This document shows, one piece after another, positions 7,975-15,458 of a DNA stretch of 53,994 bases (its first letter is position 1; each line of letters begins with the position of its first letter). This DNA comes from Gallaecimonas xiamenensis 3-C-1 (GTDB lineage: Bacteria > Pseudomonadota > Gammaproteobacteria > Enterobacterales > Gallaecimonadaceae). The position numbers and the translations under genes are program-made. The DNA lies in assembly GCF_000299915.1 (NCBI RefSeq), contig NZ_AMRI01000029.1, positions 1-53,994 of the forward strand. Reading direction: 5' to 3'. The notes beneath the pieces are model-generated. The model did no database searches and was not told the origin of the DNA. It saw only the letters and a program-made list of their open reading frames with translations.

Positions 7975-8072
7975 GTAACCTCCATTTTCCAAAAGGCTAA
8001 CAGAGGGGCAGGGCAGCGCCTAGGGACCGGCGCCTTGGGCAAAGGGCAGTTGCCGGGTCCCCAATTGCGGGC

Positions 8073-8094
8073 AATGTCCCCATATGGGGACATT
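8073..8094. promoter_or_regulatory. 22-bp perfect palindrome, likely operator of the two-component system
   Basis: Core TGTCCCC-ATAT-GGGGACA extended by two bases each side. It lies between the divergent kinase gene (start 7974) and the periplasmic protein gene (start 8194), 52 bases upstream of a TGGCACG element (8146-8152) that resembles a sigma-54 -24 box; the -12 element is imperfect (TC where GC is expected). Position and symmetry fit a binding site for the dimeric Fis-type regulator; which protein binds is inference. Confidence 0.6.
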
Positions 8095-8193
8095 TGTGCA
8101 GAGGTGGATTTTATTAAGTAATTGAAATTAAATGAAATGATGGCCTGGCACGGCTTTCTCATTGCTTGGGTCCCAACCATAAGGAGAAGACCC

Positions 8194-8787
8194 ATGCGCA
8201 CTCTACCCCTCGCCGCCCTGTTGCTGCCCGTTCTGTTGCAAGGCGCCTGCACCAGCCAGGCCCAAGCGGCCCTGGCCGAAACCCCGGTCAACGAAACCCC
8301 GGCCCCCAAGGTCCAGGAAAAGGGCATTCATATCGTCACCCAGCGCGGCGGCAAGACCATCACGGCCTCTGGCGCTACCGAAGCCGAGCTGCACCAGGCC
8401 CTGATCAAGGAGCTGGGCAGCGAAGAAGAGGCCCGCCAGCTGGAAGCCGAACTGGCTCAGCAGTTCAAGGAGGCCGAACGGCAGCGCCAATGGGCGGAAA
8501 AGTACCGCACCGAGGCCATGGAGCAGGCCAGGATCAGCAGGGCCGAGGCCCAGAAGATAGCCAAAGAGGCCATGCGCCAGGCCCGTATCGAGCTAAAGCG
8601 GGTGCAATTGGCTTTGGACAAGCAGGGGGATGTCTTGAGTGATCTTGAGCCGCCCCTGCCCCCAGAGGCCCTGGCCCCGCAAGATATCGACGATCTCGAG
8701 GTGATCCTCGATTTGATTGGCGAGGCGGACCTCAGCCCCGCCGACAAGGCCGCTATCACCCAGGCCCTTAACGGCAAGGGCGGTTAA
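8194..8787 (+). CDS. Exported coiled-coil protein of unknown function, divergent from the two-component genes
   Basis: 197 residues. The start follows AAGGAGA at 8181-8187. An N-terminal signal peptide runs to about residue 25; Cys19 in LLQGAC is a poor lipobox, while AQA-A is a fair signal peptidase I site. Residues 55-75 form a short Gly/Thr region, then 75-150 are an uninterrupted charged helix rich in Glu, Gln, Arg and Ala, followed by an acidic C-terminal region. No family was recognised. By place it corresponds to ZraP or CpxP, periplasmic partners of envelope-stress kinases, but the sequence lacks a His-rich metal site. A target and possible modulator of the adjacent system is the best inference. 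Confidence 0.85.
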   Translation: MRTLPLAALLLPVLLQGACTSQAQAALAETPVNETPAPKVQEKGIHIVTQRGGKTITASGATEAELHQALIKELGSEEEARQLEAELAQQFKEAERQRQWAEKYRTEAMEQARISRAEAQKIAKEAMRQARIELKRVQLALDKQGDVLSDLEPPLPPEALAPQDIDDLEVILDLIGEADLSPADKAAITQALNGKGG

Positions 8788-9677
8788 CCGGCCAGCTGCT
8801 GCCAGAGCGCCTTGATGGCCGGCTTATGGACCAGGTTGCAGCGGTAGAGGCGAATATCCAAGGGGGCCTGGTAACGCGCCGGCCCCAGCTCTACCAGGCG
8901 GCCGTCCTTGAGTTCCTGTTCGATGCACAGCCTTGGCAGCCAGGCCACCCCTAGGCCGCTCAGGGCCATGCCTTTGAGGCCGTCGGCCATGGCGGTCTCA
9001 AAGTGGGTGCGAAGGCGCAGGCGCAGACCGTCGTTAGCCAGCATCAGCCGCAGGGTGCGCCCCAAAAAGGCTCCCTGGGTGTAAGCCAGCAGCGGCACGG
9101 CCTCGTCGGTTTCCAGGTTCCAGCGCGGCTGGCCGTCGGCGCCCGGGGTGCAGACCGGCACCAGGGCGGTGCTGGCCAGGTGCAGGGACGGGAAGGTGGC
9201 GGCGTCCAGCTGCAGGGCAGAAAGGGGGTCGTAATAGACCAGCATCAGGTCGCAATGGCCTTCCCGTAGCTGGTGCACCGCCTCTTCCACGTTCAGGGCC
9301 GTCAGGCGGATGGACAGCTGCTCGTCGGTGCTGATCTGACCCAGCCAGTCCGGGAAGAAGCTGTTGGCCAGGGAGTGGGCGGCGGCAATGTCCAGCACCT
9401 GGGCCTTGGCCGGTTGCAGGCCCCTTACCCGCCCCACGGCGTCCGCCAGTTGGTCTACCACAGAGCGGGCGGTGAGCAGGAACAGCTGGCCCTCGCTGGT
9501 GAGATCCACCGGGCTTTTTGACCTGTCCACCAGGGCGGCCCCCACCGCGTCTTCCAGGGCGCGGATACGGCGGCTGAAGGCGGGCTGGGTAACATGCCGG
9601 CGGGCGGCAGCCTGGGAAAAACTGCGGCAGCTGGCTAAGGCCAGCAGATCTTCGAGCCACTTGCTGTCGATATCCAT
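8784..9677 (-). CDS. LysR-family regulator, HypT/YjiE-like
   Basis: 297 residues: N-terminal winged helix (SFSQAAARRHVTQPAFSRRIRALE at about 19-42) and a type-2 periplasmic-binding-fold effector domain. The opening stretch from SKWLEDLL through VTQPAFSRRIRALE resembles E. coli HypT (YjiE), a hypochlorite-responsive factor, and the similarity seems to continue in IAAAHSL and GVAWLPRLCIEQEL. It is divergent from aspartase with 112 bases between, so it may control that gene and itself. The last codons overlap the end of the convergent gene ending at 8787. The HypT function is by resemblance only. Confidence 0.88.
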   Translation of the reverse strand: MDIDSKWLEDLLALASCRSFSQAAARRHVTQPAFSRRIRALEDAVGAALVDRSKSPVDLTSEGQLFLLTARSVVDQLADAVGRVRGLQPAKAQVLDIAAAHSLANSFFPDWLGQISTDEQLSIRLTALNVEEAVHQLREGHCDLMLVYYDPLSALQLDAATFPSLHLASTALVPVCTPGADGQPRWNLETDEAVPLLAYTQGAFLGRTLRLMLANDGLRLRLRTHFETAMADGLKGMALSGLGVAWLPRLCIEQELKDGRLVELGPARYQAPLDIRLYRCNLVHKPAIKALWQQLAG

Positions 9678-9694
9678 GGGAACATCCGTGAGTT

Positions 9695-9709
9695 ATGCCG
9701 AAACGGCAT
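9695..9709. promoter_or_regulatory. Inverted repeat ATGCCG-AAA-CGGCAT between the LysR gene and aspA
   Basis: Perfect 6-bp arms, 3-bp centre, about 20 bases upstream of the LysR start and 80 upstream of aspA. It contains a T-N11-A-like symmetry, as LysR operators do; binding is inferred. Confidence 0.35.
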
Positions 9710-9789
9710 GAGCATTGAAACAATAGCATTGGCAAAAGCCCTGGCCAAGGCCTCACCATAGCGCCACTTTTCACCCACAGAGCCGTACC

Positions 9790-11217
9790 GTGACCGCCTT
9801 TCCCCACCCCGCCAGTGACGCCCCCCTGTTTCGCCAGGAAAAAGATCTTCTCGGTTATCTCGATGTCCCCGCCGGTGCCTATTACGGGGTGCAAACCCAG
9901 CGGGCCTTGGACAACTTCCAGCTGACCGGCGTACCCCTGTATCACTTTCCCAAGCTGATTCTGGGCCTGGCCATGGTGAAGAAGGCGGCGGCCCTGGCCA
10001 ACGCCGAGCTGGGCCATCTGCCGGCGGCAAAAAAAGACGCCATAGTGCTGGCTTGCGACCGCATCATCGCCGGTGAATTCCACGACCATTTCGTGGTGGA
10101 CATGATCCAAGGCGGCGCCGGTACCTCCACCAACATGAACGCCAACGAGGTGATAGCCAATATCGCCCTCGAGCACTTGGGTCATGCCAAAGGCGCATAC
10201 GGCCAGCTGCACCCCAACAACGATGTCAACCTGTCCCAATCCACCAACGATGCCTATCCCACCGCCATCCGGGTGGGCCTGCAACTGAGCCATGCCGAGC
10301 TGGTGGACAGCCTGGCGGCCCTGCGCGACGCCTTTGGCGCCAAGGCCGGCGAGTTCAAGGACATCATCAAAATGGGCCGCACCCAATTGCAGGACGCAGT
10401 GCCCATGACCCTGGGTCAGGAGTTTGGCGCCTTCGCCACCACCCTGGGGGAAGACATAGAGCGTATCGAGGGGCTTTACGATCTGCTGCGGGAAGTGAAC
10501 CTCGGCGGCACCGCCATCGGTACCGGCATTAACGCCGACCCCCGCTACGGCAAGCTGGCCACGGCCCATCTGTCAGACATTTGCGGCCACCCCATGCGTT
10601 TGGCCAAGGACCTGATTGAAGCCACCTCCGACATGGGCGCCTTCGTGCTGTTTAGCGGCATGACCAAGCGCCTGGCGGTCAAACTCTCCAAGATTTGTAA
10701 CGATCTTCGCCTGCTCTCTTCCGGCCCCCGTACCGGCTTTGGGGAAATCAACTTGCCGGCCCAGCAGCCGGGCTCCAGCATCATGCCCGGCAAGGTCAAC
10801 CCTGTCATTCCCGAGGCGGTGAACCAGGTGGCCTACCAGGTGATTGGCAACGATTTGGCCATTACCCTGGCCGCCGAAGCCGGGCAGCTGCAGCTCAACG
10901 TGATGGAGCCGCTGATTGCCTACAAGATTTTGGAATCCATGCGGCTGTTGCGCCGGGCCATGGACATGCTGCGCGAGCGCTGCGTGGTTGGTATCAGCGC
11001 CAACGTGGAGCGCTGCGAGGCGCTGGTGAACCAGTCCATCGGCCTTATCACCGCCCTTAACCCCCATATCGGCTACGACAACGCTACCCGCATCGCCAAG
11101 GAAGCCCTGGTAACCGGCAAGGGGGTGCTGGAGCTGGTGCGCGAAGAAGGGCTTTTGGACGAGGCGCTGCTGGCCGAGATATTAAAGCCGGCCAATATGG
11201 TCCGGCCCCGGATGTAA
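9790..11217 (+). CDS. aspA: Aspartate ammonia-lyase (aspartase)
   Basis: 475 residues, close to E. coli AspA at 478. It deaminates L-aspartate to fumarate and ammonia, in the cytoplasm, as a tetramer. Family marks: GGAGTSTNMNANEV, MGRTQLQDAVPMTLGQEF (aspartase rather than fumarase wording), the mobile loop with catalytic Ser in GSSIMPGKVNP, and AAEAGQLQLNVMEP. The start is taken as GTG at 9790, giving a tail of about ten extra residues before the conserved EKDLLG; the ribosome-binding site is weak, so the true start may be slightly different. Divergent from the LysR gene. Confidence 0.94.
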   Translation: MTAFPHPASDAPLFRQEKDLLGYLDVPAGAYYGVQTQRALDNFQLTGVPLYHFPKLILGLAMVKKAAALANAELGHLPAAKKDAIVLACDRIIAGEFHDHFVVDMIQGGAGTSTNMNANEVIANIALEHLGHAKGAYGQLHPNNDVNLSQSTNDAYPTAIRVGLQLSHAELVDSLAALRDAFGAKAGEFKDIIKMGRTQLQDAVPMTLGQEFGAFATTLGEDIERIEGLYDLLREVNLGGTAIGTGINADPRYGKLATAHLSDICGHPMRLAKDLIEATSDMGAFVLFSGMTKRLAVKLSKICNDLRLLSSGPRTGFGEINLPAQQPGSSIMPGKVNPVIPEAVNQVAYQVIGNDLAITLAAEAGQLQLNVMEPLIAYKILESMRLLRRAMDMLRERCVVGISANVERCEALVNQSIGLITALNPHIGYDNATRIAKEALVTGKGVLELVREEGLLDEALLAEILKPANMVRPRM

Positions 11218-11244
11218 AAAAGGCCCCGTAAGGGGCCTTTTTTA
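11216..11244. terminator. Bidirectional terminator between aspA and the convergent lipoprotein gene
   Basis: Stem AAGGCCCC/GGGGCCTT with A- and T-runs on both sides. Confidence 0.88.
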
Positions 11245-12687
11245 TTGGCGGCTGACTACCAGGCTGGAGCCGCTGGCCAAGACACTGGCCTGGGCTTCCT
11301 GGCTGGCCAGGGGGCTTAGCACTGTGCCGTAGTAGAAGGGTTGGCTGGCCAGGTTGCTGCCGAGCTGGTGCTGCAAGAAGGCGCTCTTGGCCAGGGCGCT
11401 GTCGGCGGCCACCAGGCTGACGGTGACGCTGCCGGCCAGCAGATCGTCGCGGCTTAGCAGTACTGCACCGGCGGCGGACTGAACCTGGGGCAGGGGGGTG
11501 CTGTCCTTGGCCTGGCCCAGCACCTGTAGCGACAGGTAGCTCTTGCCGCTGCTGCTGTAGGCCGACACCAGAGTGCGCTGGTAGCCAAAAGCACTGGCGT
11601 CGGCGCCCTCCAGCAATACGCAGCCGTACTGGTTCTGGCCACAGTCGCCGCTGAGGCTGGGGTCGGCGTCCGTCAGGTTCAAACTCCCCAACAGATCCAC
11701 GTCCACCCCGGCTTCGGGGTTGCTCAAGTGCTGCTGGCGGCTCAGGGCCCAGCCCTGGTATTGGCCCTGGGCCTTGGCATACCAGTTGGCCTCGGCCAGG
11801 GCATCGGTGTAGGAAAAGTCGCTGTCGGCCGGGGTCAGGGTCTGCCAGTGGTAGTCGCCCTGGGTGTCGTTCAGGCGCAGCTCGGCGCTGTCGGTGGCAC
11901 CCTGGTTATAAAAGGCGATGGCCGGGCGCTGGCTCAAGGGGGCCAGCACCTGGCTGGCGGCGCAGCCGGTGCGCTCACAGAGGGCGTCGGCAGCCACAAA
12001 GGCATAGCCCACCATGTTCGATGCCTGGCCGCTGTCGGCATCGTATTGGCCGTAGGCGGTCACCAGTACCGGCTGGTCGCCGTAGGTGGTCAGAGGCACG
12101 TCCACGCTCTTGGCGCTGGTGAAGCTGTCGTGGCCGTTGTCGAAACGGTAGATGGCCGGGGCGCTGGTGAAGCTGTCGTCCAGGGTCAGGGTGGCATAGC
12201 CGCTGCTGATACCCTCTTGCTGGTAGCTGCCGGTCAGGCAGGCACCGTCTTTTTGGCTGCTGGCCACGCTCAGGGTCAAGGTGCCCAGCAGGCTGGCGTC
12301 CAGGGCCAGCACATTGTATTCGGTAAAGGCCTGGCTCTGGGCGGTGGAGGTGATGGCCAGGTTGCCTCCCTCGGGTATCTCGTCGGCGTAGACCACCACC
12401 AGGCCAGTGTCGGAAACGCTGAGGGTCTTGGCCTGGGTGCCGTCGGCATTGTAGAGGGCAACGCTGGGGTCATTGACCCGGCTGGCGTAGTAATAGGTGT
12501 CGTTGCCGGTCTGGTAGTAGACCTGGCATTGCTCGGCCTGGGTGTTGGCCAGGCTGTCTTCCTGCAAGGTCACCAGTTGCAGGGCATAGGTGGTGCGAGC
12601 CGGGCTGTCGGCGGTGCCTGAGCCGGAGCCGCCGCAGGCGCCAAGCAGCAGCGCAAGGGGCAGGGCCATTAGGTTTTTTTTGTGCAT
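11242..12687 (-). CDS. Predicted lipoprotein of unknown function
   Basis: 481 residues starting MHKKNLMALPLALLLGACGG: a lipoprotein signal with lipobox LGAC, then a Gly/Ser linker. The rest is beta-rich, with many Ser/Thr/Gln/Asp residues and several related segments of the type PAIYRFDNG, PAIAFYNQG and SVALYNADG, each followed by a short aliphatic strand, as in surface proteins built of repeated beta units. There are pairs of Cys that could form disulfides (around CERTGC and CGQNQYGC). Not assigned to a family; a resemblance to DUF4397-like repeats is possible but uncertain. The start at the lipoprotein Met is preferred over an upstream ATG. Confidence 0.85.
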   Translation of the reverse strand: MHKKNLMALPLALLLGACGGSGSGTADSPARTTYALQLVTLQEDSLANTQAEQCQVYYQTGNDTYYYASRVNDPSVALYNADGTQAKTLSVSDTGLVVVYADEIPEGGNLAITSTAQSQAFTEYNVLALDASLLGTLTLSVASSQKDGACLTGSYQQEGISSGYATLTLDDSFTSAPAIYRFDNGHDSFTSAKSVDVPLTTYGDQPVLVTAYGQYDADSGQASNMVGYAFVAADALCERTGCAASQVLAPLSQRPAIAFYNQGATDSAELRLNDTQGDYHWQTLTPADSDFSYTDALAEANWYAKAQGQYQGWALSRQQHLSNPEAGVDVDLLGSLNLTDADPSLSGDCGQNQYGCVLLEGADASAFGYQRTLVSAYSSSGKSYLSLQVLGQAKDSTPLPQVQSAAGAVLLSRDDLLAGSVTVSLVAADSALAKSAFLQHQLGSNLASQPFYYGTVLSPLASQEAQASVLASGSSLVVSRQ

Positions 12688-12709
12688 GGCAAGGTTCTTA
12701 AGGTCTTGA

Positions 12710-12738
12710 AAACAAAAAGGGGGCTCGAGGCCCCCTCT
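12710..12738 (-). terminator. Terminator of the S1/P1 nuclease gene
   Basis: On the minus strand a GGGGGC/GCCCCC stem (12719-12735) is followed by TTTTTGTTTT. It separates the nuclease from the lipoprotein gene, which must have its own promoter. Confidence 0.8.
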
Positions 12739-12797
12739 TGTATACAAGGCGTTCGGGCCGGCACAAAGCTTGAGCCAACCCTTTCCTTTTTGTTGCC

Positions 12798-13562
12798 TTA
12801 TTTGTCGTAGATGCTGTCCAGTACCTTGGCTAGGCGCTCGGCGCCCGCTTCCATGCGCTGCTCCAGCACAGGGCCGAAGTGGTCCACGTACTCTTGGCCC
12901 ATGGTCTTGTGGCCCTGGTAGTAACGGTAAACCTGCTGGGTGATGGCCATGGACTGGTTGCCCCAGGCCAGGGGAGTACCGCCGGCGTCCTTGGCGTTGG
13001 CCAGGCCCGCCAGTTTGTGGCCGAAGCCTTTCCAGTCGTCGCCGCCCATATGGCCGAGCATGCCGTAGTCCCAGATGCCGTGCAGGTTCTTCTCTTCACC
13101 GAAGAACTGGCCCAGGGCGCGGTTGCCCCCCAGGTCGTCGGCGTAGGACACGTGCAGCGGCTGGTGCAGATCGCCGATGAAGTGAGACAGGAAGAACAGC
13201 GCCTGCCAGTCATTGGGGTTTTGGGTCAGCAGCGCCTGGTAGTGGCGGATGCCGGACAGCACGCAGCCGGTGGCCGGGCAGTTGGCGTCGGTAAGTTTGC
13301 TGGCACCCCGGGGGATATTGACGTAGTGCAGGGGTTTGGACCAATCCCAGTGGTGATCGCCTTTGATGTCGTCGGCCCAGGTACAGCTTTCGGCAAAGGA
13401 GCCGTATTTACCCTGGCTGGCCACCACCTTATCGAGGGCTTGCTGGGTTTTGGGGCTGGTGAGTTCGTAAGCGGCCTGGCAGAAGGCCTTGTGGCCGTTG
13501 AATCCGAAGGCCCAGGTGGGGCTGACCACCAGGGCGGCGAGAAGCCAAAGAAGGTGACGCAT
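12798..13562 (-). CDS. Secreted S1/P1-type nuclease
   Basis: 254 residues with a signal peptide ending at about TWA-F. The zinc-ligand pattern of the family is visible: mature N-terminus FGFNGH (first His), WADD near residue 62, HYVN, HFIGDLHQPLH near 126-136 and LHGIWD near 160. These enzymes use three Zn ions to cut single-stranded DNA/RNA and remove 3' phosphates, here probably in the periplasm or outside. In fungal P1 the first residue is Trp and binds zinc through its backbone; here it is Phe, which could still work. The gene stands alone with its own terminator. Confidence 0.9.
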   Translation of the reverse strand: MRHLLWLLAALVVSPTWAFGFNGHKAFCQAAYELTSPKTQQALDKVVASQGKYGSFAESCTWADDIKGDHHWDWSKPLHYVNIPRGASKLTDANCPATGCVLSGIRHYQALLTQNPNDWQALFFLSHFIGDLHQPLHVSYADDLGGNRALGQFFGEEKNLHGIWDYGMLGHMGGDDWKGFGHKLAGLANAKDAGGTPLAWGNQSMAITQQVYRYYQGHKTMGQEYVDHFGPVLEQRMEAGAERLAKVLDSIYDK

Positions 13563-13751
13563 TATTGTTATCTCCTGTTGTAAAGCCCGCGCATTGTACT
13601 CGCCTTTTGTGGCGAAGGTGTGATGGACGCGTCTAACAGGAGCCGCATCGCCGCGCTACCCAGCCGGCGAGGGCGAGTTGCTGTGGCCGCAGCTGAAGGC
13701 AGGGGGCTGGTGGAAAAGAAGGCCTTAGAGGCGGCATTACACAGGGATTGT

Positions 13752-14900
13752 TTACCGAGCCAAGTCTTCGCGAATGCTTTCACTGAGTTTGTTGAAGCGA
13801 GGGATCACCGTTTCCGGAGGCGGCGTATGCTGGGCTAGGTCGTCCGTGCCTTTCTGAAAGGTTGTCATCTGCACGGCCAACAAGGGAGAGAGGGTGCCGC
13901 CCCGGTGCGCCAAGGCGAACCAGGCGCGCTCCTGTTCACCGGAGTCTTGCTTGGGGTCCAGGCGCCAGCCTTCCAGGCCAGCCAGGCGCTTACCAAGCTG
14001 GATGCGCTCGATAAACGAAGTTTTCTGCCATTTCTCGGCGTCATAGCCTGGGCGATAGTCGGTGTCGTAGGTGCCCAGGGTGGGTTTGGTTTGCCAGGGA
14101 TCGTTGGCCGAAGCGTTGATCAGGGTGAAGATCACGTTGGGCGTTTGGGTGAAACGCAGGCTGTTCTTGATGCTGTAGGCCGTGTTGCCATCGTCGGCGA
14201 TAAAACCGTAGGGGAAGCAGAAACCTGGGCCCTTGGGCACCTCATACAACTCACGCGGCTGAAAGCGTGCCATCAGCGCCTTGATACGCTCGGCAGAGCC
14301 GGGGCCGGCCTTGGAAAAGGCGAAGGAGTAAACGCGATTGTTGCGCCAGAGCAAAGCCTTGCTAGGGGCGAGATGCCCACCCAGAAAATAGGCATCGGGA
14401 ATGCCAAGGTCATATTCGTGGATTGTTGCCAGGGGTAGCTGACGCTCGAGTTCCTTTATGGATCTTTCGAAACTTTCCACGGCCCCCTTAGTCGCGTTGG
14501 TATTTTCTTTTTCATCCAACACCCTCAGCTCACTAAGCAGTTTCTTATCCGTCTCTAGATTCTTCTGTAGTTCTTTCTGGTAAAGGCGCGCCGTACCTTT
14601 GATATACCTTGCGGCGCCATCGAAGATGTCACGTTCAACGATATCACTCACTCGGATAGTCAGACCGTCATAGTCATAACTACCCACATCCCCTTTAGCC
14701 GTTACTCTGGGGGTGAATATATGCCCACCCCGTCCATCACTGATCCGGTCAGTGCGTTGGCCATCATAGGTCGCCCATTGCATTTCTTCGGGTACATCAA
14801 AAATGATGCGTCCGAGACACTCTTGTCGCGGTGCGTCGGCAAACGCGGTGCCTGCGGCAATCATCAGACCAAGACTCAGATAATGAAAAAGGGTTCTCAT
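13752..14900 (-). CDS. Tli4-like type VI secretion immunity protein (orphan)
   Basis: 382 residues with signal peptide ending near FADA. It has the ECLGRIIFDVPEEM opening and the PGFCFPYGFIADDG centre that I associate with the Tli4 family, periplasmic proteins that neutralise Tle4-type phospholipase effectors. Residues 100-155 form a charged helix, probably coiled coil. The stretch 14440-14720 has lower GC than its surroundings. No intact effector lies next to it: the upstream 260 bases hold only a short remnant (14994-15140). This suggests an orphan immunity gene kept for protection, or a decayed effector-immunity pair. The family assignment is from memory of motifs. Confidence 0.7.
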   Translation of the reverse strand: MRTLFHYLSLGLMIAAGTAFADAPRQECLGRIIFDVPEEMQWATYDGQRTDRISDGRGGHIFTPRVTAKGDVGSYDYDGLTIRVSDIVERDIFDGAARYIKGTARLYQKELQKNLETDKKLLSELRVLDEKENTNATKGAVESFERSIKELERQLPLATIHEYDLGIPDAYFLGGHLAPSKALLWRNNRVYSFAFSKAGPGSAERIKALMARFQPRELYEVPKGPGFCFPYGFIADDGNTAYSIKNSLRFTQTPNVIFTLINASANDPWQTKPTLGTYDTDYRPGYDAEKWQKTSFIERIQLGKRLAGLEGWRLDPKQDSGEQERAWFALAHRGGTLSPLLAVQMTTFQKGTDDLAQHTPPPETVIPRFNKLSESIREDLAR

Positions 14901-14993
14901 GCACTTTGGGTCTCTGTTTCGTGCTCGTGGTCGGTCTGGGCCAGTGCGCGACGATGCTCAGGTTTTCAATTACCTGGGCTTTGATACCGGAAC

Positions 14994-15140
14994 TTAGTTC
15001 TTACCAGGTGTCCAGTTGGCGGGCAAGGCGCAGATATGGCCTTGCACAGCAACAGGGGAGAAGTTGTTGACGGTAGCCAGCGTATTGGAACGCCAGAAAC
15101 GTTCCCATCGAGCAGCGCCATGCACCACATTGTTTAGGTC
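14994..15140 (-). pseudogene. C-terminal remnant of an unidentified gene upstream of the Tli4-like gene
   Basis: A minus-strand frame of 48 codons without start (DLNNVVHGAARWERFWRSNT... ending NWTPGKN, stop) is closed upstream by TAG. It reads like a real protein end, with several aromatic residues, and lies 94 bases upstream of the immunity gene, where a cognate effector would sit. It could be the tail of a lost lipase effector; no family was recognised and chance is not excluded. Confidence 0.33.
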
Positions 15141-15161
15141 GCGCTAAGCCAGATAATGCCC

Positions 15162-15458
15162 TTAAAGCCGGGTGCGAAAGATCTCCTGGCCCTGCCGGCT
15201 GGGAGCGGCGCTGGTGCCACAGCCATTGCAACCGCCGCAGCCATTGTCGCTGCCGCAGCCGCCGGCCTGGTCAAGGCGCGCCGACAGGCGCTTGCCAAGC
15301 CAGTGGGCCGGGGCGCTGCGCCCCGGTTTGAGCAGGTTGGCGGCCAGGCGCCCCTGGATCTTGAGGCTGGTAGCAGGGGCCATGCGGCGCAGCACCATCA
15401 GGCTGCTCAGCAGCACCAGGCTACCGATGATAAGGCCTTGCACCAGGTCGAAGATCAC
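15162..15458 (-). CDS. FeoB-associated Cys-rich membrane protein
   Basis: 98 residues. The GTG start at 15458 overlaps the feoB stop (GTGA), which implies translational coupling. An N-terminal membrane helix (about residues 4-22) is followed by a basic amphipathic middle and a Cys/Gly cluster CGSDNGCGGCNGCG, then a polar tail. The layout matches the FeoB-associated Cys-rich (PF12669/DUF6587-like) proteins that follow feoB in many bacteria. The four cysteines could bind iron or sense redox state; the function is not known. It occupies the place of feoC in enterics but is not the winged-helix FeoC. Confidence 0.8.
   Translation of the reverse strand: MIFDLVQGLIIGSLVLLSSLMVLRRMAPATSLKIQGRLAANLLKPGRSAPAHWLGKRLSARLDQAGGCGSDNGCGGCNGCGTSAAPSRQGQEIFRTRL

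Noticed and set aside
13563..13751. Gene between the nuclease and the Tli4-like gene
   Set aside because: Small frames on both strands have shadow-like composition and no start signals.
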